Below the pieces are notes generated by a model, which saw nothing but the letters and a program-made list of their open reading frames with translations, did no database searches and was not told where the DNA came from. The translations under genes were made by a program, and so were the position numbers. Below, piece by piece: positions 25,012 through 36,310 of a stretch of 64,000 nucleotides of DNA. The first letter of the stretch is position 1. The number at the start of each line of letters is the position of its first letter. The stretch covers positions 3,777,505 to 3,841,504 of the forward strand of contig PTFA01000024.1 in the NCBI GenBank assembly GCA_003342895.1, given 5' to 3'. The DNA comes from Casuarius casuarius. Its lineage: Eukaryota > Chordata > Aves > Casuariiformes > Casuariidae.

Positions 25012-28000
25012 CCTTGACTGAGCACCTTCCAAGAATGAATCAAGAGTCATAAGTAAAAACTGTCACATGTGATCTATTTTTTCTTTCCCTGCTATCCAGG
25101 GGGAGAGTATGTCTATTTGAGGTGAAAACTTTCAGAGGTTTCCACCCTGTTTTCTCCAATACTATGATTCTACTCCGTCACTTCTCCAGGTATGGTTGAA
25201 GGTCTGTGAATTACAAGCTTTGTACTTGCTTTATATTCATGTCATCTGAGGAGTCGGTATGTAAATACTGAGCAGGACTAGAAAGAGCTGATTCTCCTGT
25301 GATTCTGTAACTGAGAGATCTAATGGGAGGGACTCTAGTATTTCTTCCATCTCTCAGAAAACATCACCCCATCAGTCTTTCCTCGGTCAGGAAGGGCATG
25401 CTTTGGATTCACAGGGCCCTGGGCTGAGACTCTTTTTAGATGTTCAGTATATCCTGAGGAGACAGTTGACTGAATGGGCAAATATTTATGCACTGGTACA
25501 GAACGATAAGATTTATGAATGTGAAAAATTCAGAAATAAACACCAGCTTTTCAGTGAAGTAGGATAAATGTAGACATCCAGCCTGTAGTCTATAATTAAA
25601 AAAATGAAAGCTGTATAAAAATTCTTAAGTCAGCAGGAGAGTAAGGTAAGGAAAAATAGAAGGTATTTATGTAGCAGAGAGCAACTCTCATTATTGCATT
25701 TTTAAGCTATGAGAAAGTCTGAATGATAGAAAGTCAACAACCTTGTTTCCATTGATATTATAACTATTACATACGTATGTTCTAGCAATAGTATCTAGAA
25801 GACATTCAAGCTCTATTCTGTGTAAATGTGCAGAAAATGGCAATCCCTGTCCCAAAGAGCTTTGTCATAGAATATGCATTTTTGCCATATGATCGTAACT
25901 GTTTTATATTGATAAGCAGAAGTCAGAAAGAAGAAAATAAACATTTTAATAGGTGAGATTTTGGCTTGGCTATTGACAAATAAAGATATAAATTAGGTTG
26001 CAGTAAAGAGGAATAATGGATAGGGGGTGGTTGGTAAGTTATGGACAATATATTTAGTGCTTAATCAATATAAATTAATTTGAATTTACTCTTTTATAAT
26101 ACCAGCGGGTCACTTTGTATTTAACTGAAAGTGTCAAATCAGATAAGATAATTGTGGTATGACTAGCTACTTAGATTTACTATAAGAATATTTGTCTACA
26201 CTTAAACATGATGAATAATACTGACTTTGTTTTAAAGGCTCTGAAATTTATGAGGAAAATGTTAAATTGATAAACAACCATGCAAAGCAGATTATTGGCA
26301 TTCTAGGGATATAAGCGCAGATTTTGAGCCTATTTTTCCCAATATAGTACTTGGCTTTGAGTTTCTTTTTTTTCCCCACTGTGTGAAGTCGACACTAGTC
26401 AGACAGGAATTTATTTGATATATAGAACTACTGTGACTTTTAGAGAATAGGAACATTTATCTAAGTATACATCCAAGGATTGTTTGAATAGGATAGTGAC
26501 ACAGCAGTTAAGGGGAGTATCCGTCTCAGGCCATCTCTAGGGGAAGTCAGAGTAAAAATTAATTCAAAGAGACCCCAAAGAACTGAGTTTACTAGTTTGG
26601 TAAAGATACTAGGGGAAAAGATTATCAGCACTGCTTTGTTAGGGGTTCAGAAGTAAAAGCCATTTCTAATATGGAAAAAAATGGTATATACTTACTCCAC
26701 AGGGTTGCTCTCTGACTCTGCTGATGCTCTAAAAATGCTTGAACTCCTCAGAGAAAAAATACTTTGTATATGTGAAGTATTGTTATTGGATTAGCATCAG
26801 GTGCACCATTATGGAGAATGACTAGCATGGAAGTGCAGGAACTCTTGTAAGTCTTGTTTTTCTCCTTTTATCTATGTTTTCCACTTTAAATTCCCCTTTC
26901 CCTAGAAGCTGGAAAGTTATTTAAGAATGAATTTTATGCTATTCACTATGTATGGAAATGGTACCGATTTCTTTATGTCAGTTTTGAGCAACTGTTTATA
27001 AAACACTTTTGTTGTTGTAATATGCATGTGCATGTATGCCTCTGGCATCCTGACTCAGAAGCTGCTGCTGACCGCAGTCCCAGGTGTCAGACCTGACTGG
27101 TTTCCACCCTACGAGAAGAGGAAACAAAGAGAAAGGAAGAAAGTAAAAGAAACTCTTGCTCATCAAATGAAGCTTTAAGAAGGACTGTGAGGAGGGAAAA
27201 TCTGGATAAAATCAAAAACGTAGAGGACAGAGGAAATGATCTCGTCCAAATGTGGGCTTTTGTGAAAAAACAGGCAGTGGGAGAGGAATAAAGTAGCTGA
27301 TCAAGACATCCAGCTCCCACACAACTCTAGCAAGTCAAGCATCATTTCTACAAGAACAGTGAATAAAAAAAAAGGGATGAAAAAAAGAAAACAACATCCA
27401 AACTGTCTGGATCTTACAGAAACCTTTGGAAAGGAACAGCAGAAAATTCCCAAATGAACAGAAGATATAAGAGCAAGGAAACAAATACATCCTACAGTCT
27501 TTCCCTAACTCTTATTTTTTGCTGAATGGTCAGGCTGATGTAACAGGGTAGGAAATCTTAATAACCTTCTAATCACTTTGGGGACTGTCGATAGTAATGA
27601 TGAAGGGCAATTAAGTGTGACGATGTACACATCAGAGAGAGAAGCAGCTGACACACTGACAACACGAGGCCTAATTGTAAATCAGAGGAATGTTTACAAA
27701 CTGAGGGAAAATGTTTGATGTGCATTTCAGTGGGAACCTTGAGCAGAACATCAGAGGGGACTCTGAACGTGCAAATTTCAAGGCAATGAAAAAAGGTCAA
27801 AAAGAAACACTAAACTGCAAATCTGAGCATCTGACAGAAATCTTTGCAGGCAGGTAACAAAGAATAGTTCAATGGCTGTCAATTAAGTTGAAGTTCCTGG
27901 TACAGATTTTTGGCTAGTTTGAGTTTAAAGCAGTGAAGCTCGCTGGAAGGCTTACAGACTACTGTCAGGAGAAATGTCGTCTCCCTGCAAAGACAGAAGT

Positions 28001-29760
28001 GGCACCACTGAAGTCAGAGCCACACTCATAGTCTTCACATGAAAAAAGGCTGCACAGCAACCAGCCGAAGCACAAGCTAAAGCAAAAAGAAAGGTGCGCT
28101 TATTATTATTATAACACATTATATTTCCTTTCCTCACCTTGTACCACTGGAATAAAGACTCTTCAGTTAATTATTCAGTTAATATTATAACAGAGCAAGC
28201 ATGATGCCTCCTTGTACTCCCTTGCTCCTGTCCACACTACAGTACGCTGGTGGAGGGATGTGTCCCTTGCTCTTTTAGGACTGTTCAGGATCAAGCAAAG
28301 ATCATCGGATCAGTGGCCTTGTCCCTTTCCCTGTTGCATTCAGTATTGTCCTCCAAAAAACTCTGTCAGTCTTCCCTTTGACTTCTATTTTAGACTCCGA
28401 GAGGAAATGCAGAAAGAAATTTTGTCTCTTTTTTTCCTAGCAAACCCTTTATTTGAGTCTACTGATGAATTATGTTGCAATCTCAGGAGAGAATACAGGC
28501 GCTCGGTTACAGCTAACATGCAATTGTCTCTTTTTGGATAGCTAAAACGTGAGCTTCACAATCTTATCGGGCACCAGAGAAAAAGATGCAGAATAAACAT
28601 TTCTTCTAATGTGAGTTTTAGCAGGAAAATAAAGGTTCATCTTGTATGTTCAAGGCTGGTTATCAGTCTGCCAACCACATTGCTTCTTCAGCATAGCTTT
28701 GCATAGAATTAAAGGATGCGACGTGCAACTGTCCAACCACACAACAATTGAAGTATTCTTTTAAAAGAATTTTGAAAAGCTAAATTGGAAGCATATAAAT
28801 GTGAGAATCATTGATGTGTGAATGTTGTGCTTTCTCTTGAACTGAAGATTTGGAATGTGCTCTGCAATGAAAGCAAACACCTTTCATATCCTTGAATGCT
28901 GCAAAGGCAACACAAACAAAATCCTATCAGCAATTGTGCTAAATCTAAATTGCTGAAGAAGCAATGGGGAGGGGTATATGTGAATATCAGCTACTTGAAG
29001 TAGGATAAAAATCAACCTTGCCAATCTAGCATGAAAGTTGACCAGCTTAGGAACAGCATCTATTTGCTAACCCTTAGCTATAATGATAATGGTGATGAAA
29101 TATCTGATGATGTCTTAGTCATCCATCAAGAAAGTTATTTGCTCTGGGGTGGAATGTGAACAAAATTTCTGAGACTAATTTAGGTAGTAATACACAAGCG
29201 TGAAGATTTTCAGTGGTGGAAGTGAAAATAATATTCCTATGTCCACAATTATGTATCTAAAGAAATATCCTGATTTTTCAGTTTGTTTGTTTTTAGCCAC
29301 TGAGTCCTAAAAATTCCCATTTGAATCAACAGAATCTCTTGAGTGCTAATCAGTCTTGGAAAAGCTACATTAACTAATTACTTCTACAGTTTTTACTTGT
29401 GATAGACATTCTCTGTGGTGTAGATGAAACATAGTATATGCTAGCAATGACTGCATGTCAGTCAGGTCAATCTATCTATATTTATTTTAGCAATGAGTGC
29501 TGTGCTTTCTCCTTAGGCTTCTGCACAAGAAATGTGAACATAATAAAGGCAAAAGATAGTTTCTACACCTTAATTTCTCATGCTGTGTTTTCTCCTTCCA
29601 AGTATAGAGTAGTAAAAACCCAATGGCATTTCAATAATACTTTAATAGGTTATGCAAAAAAAGTAATTGAACACCATGCCTGTTATCTATAAAATTCACA
29701 GACTAACACTGAAACTGCAAGAAGATATTTTCAGTCATTTCATTCAACTCCTAGTGTGCT
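25012..29760. other. AT-rich non-coding stretch, purine-rich patch
   Basis: No gene recognised. Roughly 27110-27500 is purine-rich on the plus strand. A 51-bp minus-strand exon-like segment at 26696-26746 is discussed in the findings. Confidence 0.55.
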
Positions 29761-29764
29761 CACG

Positions 29765-29878
29765 ATTAGCTTTTCTTACATACCAAACTCTATTTCTATT
29801 AGAACCACTGTATCTTCATTTCTTTGAAACTTTTTCGTGTGTCCACCATTAACTTTTATTACACATCAAACTCCATTT
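29765..29878. repeat. degenerate 31-bp duplication, period 83
   Basis: 29765-29795 and 29848-29878 align over 31 bases with five mismatches (core CTTACATACCAAACTC versus ATTACACATCAAACTC). The sequence just upstream of each copy is weakly similar too, suggesting an old tandem duplication of about 83 bp. Confidence 0.55.
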
Positions 29879-29879
29879 G

Positions 29880-32640
29880 CAACTATATATATTGTTGCCA
29901 GAAGGTAATTCTTCTCTCCAGTTGTCTGCAAAACACTGCTTCAGTTGTTTTTGACACAGGTTTTCTTGATACTTTTTCCTTCACTACACTCCAGTAGTAC
30001 TGCCTGGGTCCAGTAGACTCTGACACCTAACCATTTTTGTTCATTAGGATGGTTTTCAATACTATTTGAAGTCCCTTTTGTGCTTCCCACGTGTTGCACT
30101 GTAATCTTGATTCTATCCTTTCCTACTATGTATGTCTTTGATTTAATGCTGTTGTATTATTATTTGATTTTGAGATGTGTAAAGTGCCCAGCAGTCTGAA
30201 TGTGCCGCTATGTGAGGAGAGGTGTGTTGTATTCCTTTGGCCATGATTGTAGGGATTTGTCTGATCCTGCCAGCATAAAACTTCACCTAAGATTCCCCAC
30301 CATCACATGGTTTGTGCTGAAGTGTGTAACCACTGCTTAGAAGATGGAAGTATTGCTTTAAATTCAAAGTAGACTTGGAACCAAACATTTCCCTATCATA
30401 GTGTCAACTGTACAGTTCTAAGAATGTGTCTAATTGCCTGGAATATCAAAGATTATGGAAATATATAAAACTTGTAAATAAACTGGAAAATTCATGTATC
30501 ACAAGTTAAGTATATGATTTGTAGAATAAGGTTTTTACTTAAGTTAATTTTGTATTTTCTTAAAGTGCTTATACTTCTGGGATGAATTTTCCCTTAGCTG
30601 TGATAACCACAACACAAAATTCTCTTCCGCCTACCCATTTAAGTATTTAACCTGCCTTGAAGTCTGTGCTAATTAATATATTTGTTTACTTCAGGGAACA
30701 GCTGAAAAGTACTGACTTTTGCTGTAAATCCTGTTTTCATTCTCTATATTACTCAATATATTTGGAAATATATATGGACTAAGTTACATGATTTCTTTGG
30801 AATTATTTCCATTGAAATAAATAATTTGTTTTATTGAGCATTAATACATGACATTGTAGTCTGTAAAAAACTTGGTCTGGAATCCACAGATATTGTGTAT
30901 GCCTGAAATAGATCAGATCTCAATCAGATGGGCTACTGCAAGTATACACTGGAGCAGCACATGTAAGACGACAACCTGCCCCATGACATGCTAAAACAAT
31001 GCTATTGTCATTTTTTACTTTAGCCTGATGCCTTTGAAGTTTTGACAACTGTAACATAACCCAAATATTAATTCCTAGTTCCTATATGCTTAAGTAAACC
31101 ATCTAACCCCGTATGAAGACATAAAATTAATACTGTGTAATTATAGCTTAAATGATAATAAAACCAAACTAGTTGCTGCTGGTCGAAGAATAATAATAAG
31201 CTGAATGGTTGTTGTTAATCATTTTAATGTTTGCAAAATAAACATTTTAACCAGCACAGTACAACTAAAATGAAATGTCACTCTCCTTCTCAAAAACTGT
31301 GTTAAGTACCAGGTAGGTATAAGTGGATCATCAGCTCCATCAGCAGAAAAGAGAAAGGTGCACAGAGGGCAGAGGTTGCCAGTCTATTGCTTAAATACTT
31401 CATTAAAAAAGAATATTTCAGCCATGTGAAGCCTGTGGCTTTATCTTCACAGGGCTGTGCAGCTTTGAGTTTCATTTACATGTTATATTTGGTTTGAACA
31501 CAGCCAAGATTGAAAATGAAAGCTGTCAACTAAAGATACTGTGCAATGTCTATGAGAGCCAGCAAAGTCAAGGAGCCAGATCTCCAGAAATAAATATAAC
31601 ATGTTTCCCATCTTCAGTTCTGTAATTTTTGTGTATAAATAACATTTGATTTAGAGAAGTGACTAGCAAAGTAAGTCACTCTGGCAGGACAGCTTTCCTT
31701 TACCAGCGAAAATGATGAAGGAAGCACTTTGGCTGTTAGCACATCTTTTGCATTTATAGGACCTGTCAAGTCTGTTAAGCGAGGAGCCTTTAAAATGGTG
31801 GAAGGTGGGTGCAACAACTATGGGGGTGGTCCCAGGACCTGGGGTAACATACTCAGGACTAACATAAGACCCTCTGCTTTTTGGAGTTTCCTAATGTCTC
31901 TCTGACATTGTAATTTTTTAAATTTATTTAGTGAACTTACGGGATTTGCCTTGTTATGCAGAAAACACCCTGGAGTCTTTCCATGCCCCAAGGGATTGCT
32001 CTCTCTCCCATTTGTGCTTTTTACTGTGCAATGGGCTCAGTTTTCAATAGAAGAGAGTAGGGAGCCCCAACCAGTCTAATGATGATTAGGGCACCAAACA
32101 GGGACATGGCAAACATGCGTTAGGGCGGAGAGACTAGATTTCTGTCTTGAGTGAGGGTTTCACCTTCAAACACAAAGTTATGTCCAGGATTTGTTCCTTT
32201 TAACGCCTTCATTCCAAGGGCTTGTTAGAGAAAAGGCCTCTCCCACAATGGAGGGAGAATCGCTTACGTTACAAACTATTGCTTGTGAGACTTGGGGAGC
32301 AGTCTTTTTTCTTTATTACACACCCCACTAAATTGGCTAACCTATGACAGAGAAACAACCCTCCACAAAAGTCATGTTATCATGCCATTTATTACTCCAG
32401 TCCTAAAGCAGTCGAGTTCAACATGGTTGAAAATTTCTAAAAATTTAAAAAAGATGGAGAAAAAAAAGAAAAAACACAGTAATGATGATCTTGTTTCCTC
32501 AGAAGACAAGAAGAGTCAGACTTCAGATCTACAGCTTACATTAAAAATTGGGTTTCTTCTCCAGTCAAAAAGAGGTGGAAGAATTTCCCTGGGGTAAGCA
32601 GCTACCAACCCGGCCTTCTGCACTTGTGGGAAGTGGCCAC
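29880..32640. other. AT-rich non-coding stretch
   Basis: No gene recognised. A palindromic E-box (CACGTG) occurs near 30109, without other promoter features. Confidence 0.55.
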
Positions 32641-32643
32641 GGA

Positions 32644-32699
32644 AGAAGGTGAGAGAAGATCCATGGGGGCCAGAAGGTGAGAGAAGATCCATGGGGGCC
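32644..32699. repeat. 28-bp perfect tandem duplication
   Basis: Two abutting identical 28-bp units, 32644-32671 and 32672-32699, each containing AGAAGGTGAGAGAAGATCC. Each unit carries an AAGGTGAGAG string, which is a strong splice-donor consensus on the plus strand, so the duplication doubles a potential donor. Confidence 0.95.
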
Positions 32700-35600
32700 A
32701 GGAGATGCCATTTCTAGGACTGGTCACGGGTGAGAGACAAGAGAGCATGTTTCCCCACAGCCACTCTTAGGTGGATCACCTGGCTGTTGTTCTTTCTCCC
32801 TCTTTTAATATTGGGATCTGAGTTTTTTTTGTTTTTTTCAGCAATGATTATAAAGCAGACTCCTTTGGAGATAATAGAGATTTCCTTCTGCTTCTTTGCC
32901 TATCCTGTGGGAAATGGGCATCAAAAAATTACATATTTCCTTTTTATGTGGACTGCTGTATCCCCTTTCCCCTCAGAGATGCCAATATCCTGGGACTCTG
33001 TTTTCGTCTGTGAAGGACAAAGGAGATGAGATGATTTTCACTGTCGCCTCTTTGTTAAAGGTTATATTTCCCAGGTGCGTATTTGACACTTCCTCATGAT
33101 TTCTTCTAAGCACAAATAATATCTTGAACTACAGTGTTCTGACTAACATCATGCTTACTTTGCAAAATTAACTGTGTAAATGGAGTGTCAGAATGGAACT
33201 GCTTTCCATCTTTCCACCCTATTTGTCTCACATTTCAAGACTTGTTTCTCTGCTGCAGTCTCAAAACAGTGCAGTTTTTCTTTGTGTATAGAGCTATAGT
33301 CCCCACTATTTGTGCACACCTCCACATTCCTTCTCTCCTTTATGTTTCTGGTAATTTTCCATAATGACAAATATCTGCGTGTAACACCTTGAGCTGCTCT
33401 TACCTTTGTGTCACTTTTATGAAGCTGTTTGATACAGAAGAGGACATCAACAGGCATTTTCCATGGAAGTTTTCTATCCATAGAGATGAATAGGAAGGGG
33501 GACCTGAAGAAATGGCTGGGTCATAGGAGAGTAGAAATGTGGGATCTGGTGTTTATAAGCAGGTTTAAGGAGGTGCTCCCAGCCAGAATATTGATGCTTG
33601 CAGAGGATTCTCTGATATGATCACTTCTATCCCGGCAAGCTAGCAGTGGTGTGAAGAACCTTGAATATTCCCATGTCTGAAAGAGGAGAAGGTTCCCACT
33701 AGTTTTGATTTCTTGGATCTTCAACATACTGAGAGGACACACCAGAGGGCACGCTTCTAAAGTCCCAATGTGGAGACATGGACATGAGCTCCCACCTCAG
33801 CTGCTCAGAAGTGAGAACACTGTACGTATACAGTCTTTAGTGGAGACATTAGGCACTTCATAACATGAATGGGGCATGACAAGAGTCTGTCTTACCTTCC
33901 TATTTCTACAGAATGAATGCGGTCCACAGGGGCAATATTTAGAAGAGCGGCAATGTTTGCTGTGGGTATTACTGTGAAACATTTAAATGTTCCATCACCT
34001 CATTACTGGTGGGTGACATTATTAAGCGGCCTGCTTCTCTTCGTGTTTATTTATCTCACTTGAAGTTCCTCACAAGTTGTGTTCCTCCAACTCTATCCAT
34101 TGCATGTTGAAAAATAACTCACCAGACAAGGCTGTTTTGTTTTTTTTTTTTCCTTCACTTTAACCTAGCACATTTCTGCTCTACAGATTCTGAAGCCATT
34201 TTATTTAGCTAGATATAACTCACAGAAAGTGAACAAAGGAGTATTTTTCTCCCAGCTGAACTTGGGCCTCCTTGTTTTTTTACAACATTAGACTGTATTT
34301 TGAACCCCTGATGTTTAAGTGGGTTCAAAATTAGCAAGACAAGTTCACCCACCCCTAAAAATAAGACAGATAATGACTGTGCCGGTTGATTGCCAAGGGA
34401 GATTAAAATGGATAATCAATTGAATGGGATGCTGACATAGATGTTTAAGAGATTTTGATTTATGGGGTTTTTCATATACTTCTTGCGCAGTGTACTGTTA
34501 TTAGGCTGATATAAACACTTAGCTCTGAGTGCTTAATGAGGTATACATACTGCTGATTTGCCCTTGCTTGGCCTTCTTTAAAATTTTTTTCCCCTGTCTC
34601 TGCCCCCTTTTTTAAACTACTCTTTTAAACTGAACAACCTGTGGAGATAGAAGGCACATTGTCTGTTTGCTATGACTGTATTAGAACCATTCTCTTTTTC
34701 TAAGCAAATAAAGATTTTTATATATGCTTTAAAATACTATGTTTAATTTACATAGCTCTAGATAATGCATATTGCATATATCCATGCTGACATTTATTTC
34801 TCTATACACTATGTGTCACTTTAGAGGCTTCCTGTGAATAGTCTTTTGTTGTTGTACAGTGGATGGTGCAAAAGCAGTATGAAGGAATGAAGAATGGATT
34901 ACTCATCAAAAAAGGTCATTTGTAATTATGTATGTATAGAATTACCAATTATTTTTTGAATTTCTCTTTGTTCATAGAATATCGGTTTTCTACAAACAGT
35001 AAACATGAAATTGTAACAAACACTGTTTGAAGAAATAAGTTCTTAGCATGCAAATCCATAGTGTAAAGGATACAGATATTGAGAACAGATGGTCTGTCAA
35101 CCAAAGGGAACTGAAGCAAATGGAGAAAATAACGTTAAAACAAAATTTTATTTTGCAGCCTCAGAGGGAAATTTAACAGTCTATTCAGAACTTAAACTGA
35201 GTCCCATAGTTCTGTTCTCTTCTCTGGTGTCAAACAATTCCTTCTTTAAGATTTCTTCCTTTCAAAGTCAGCAAAAAGGATTTTCCAAACTTCCTTGTCT
35301 CAAGGTTAACACAAAACAAATCTTGTATTTTTACTTTCCTTAGGGTCAGAAAGAATCAAGGCCAAGCTCCCTTTCGTCAAGGTTAAAGTAAAAATAACTT
35401 AAGACACAGCTGTCTCCAGGCAGTTTTCTTTCCGTAAGAAGCTGCTGTCCTGTTTCCCAGCAGACAACTACCTCATTTCCTTATTTTTTCATCTTTTTGT
35501 AGGCTCCCAGCTGCTCAGAAGTCAGCATTCCCCAGAGTCTTGTCTCCAGATAATAATTCCTATTTAATAGAAGTGCCTTTGCTTCCTAACCTAGTATCCT

Positions 35601-36190
35601 TACTGACAGTCCTGGCCCTATGTGGATAACAGACCCCATAACATGTTTTTTTTGTTTTAAAATCAGGAAATTTCAAGAGCACATACAAAATGATCTTTAC
35701 AATCCTAAAATAAAACCAGGTCAGGCTGGATTAAACACTGATATGCATGCTTATTATCAAAGCTGTACCAGCCTGTCCTCTAGTATTTTTCAGGAAAAGT
35801 ACTTCTGTGTTTCCTCTGGTGCCCCAACATTTTTTTGTAGTGTAGAAAGTATTCACTGTGCAATGTGGATTTGCCGAGATCAAGTTAAACAGTGCTTGCA
35901 CAAAGCTGCTTGTAACCATGAGCAAGAGGTATATGTTGATGGCAGCTTATACTTGCCATCACTCGCCCAAATCAACAGTAAACACAGATTGAACTACTTG
36001 GTCAGATCCTTTTCCAGATAAGGATAATGCTAAATTCATTAATCTGACCATTTAAAAAAAGATTTACTCCTTTAGCTAATAGTCCTAGAAGATATCTCTT
36101 CCATTTTATGCACTGGTTTGTAAGGAAAACAAAAACTTAAACTCTCCTACTCAGAGATGGCATGACTCAAAACCCTGGATCTGTTCTTAC
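32700..36190. other. AT-rich non-coding stretch with exon-like segments
   Basis: No gene is identified. Two minus-strand segments with strong donors (33404-33473 and 33896-33959) are described in the findings. A T-rich tract lies at about 34137-34152. Confidence 0.5.
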
Positions 36191-36310
36191 CATGGCTTTG
36201 TGATCTTTAAGATCTGCACGTAGATTTTGAAGCTTAACATGGTCTTCAGAGAAGCGTTTGGCCACTGAGGGTGGAGGAATGCTATAATGATTTAGAATGT
36301 TGCCACCTTC
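36191..36310 (-). CDS. candidate 120-bp internal exon, minus strand
   Basis: On the minus strand a textbook acceptor (TTTCATTTCCCTGCTACAG) is followed by 120 bp and a textbook donor (GCCATG then GTAAGAACAG). The exon is exactly 40 codons, phase 0 at both ends; the other two frames hit stops within 10 codons. The peptide starts EGGNILNHYSIPPPSVAKRF and ends KLQNLRADLKDHKAM. A short proline turn leads into a charged, probably helical segment with heptad-like leucines, so a coiled-coil protein is a reasonable guess. I cannot name the gene. The exon is slightly richer in G+C than the flanks and keeps CpGs. This is the best coding candidate in the window; a pseudo-exon remains possible. Confidence 0.42.

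Noticed and set aside
27960..27988. 29-bp minus-strand microexon-like segment (strong acceptor and GTAAGC donor)
   Set aside because: Too short to test for coding, not frame-preserving, and similar pairs occur repeatedly in long introns.
35620..36021. 133-codon plus-strand ORF with many cysteines
   Set aside because: No regular cysteine spacing for a known domain. It lies next to, and on the opposite strand from, the better exon candidate.
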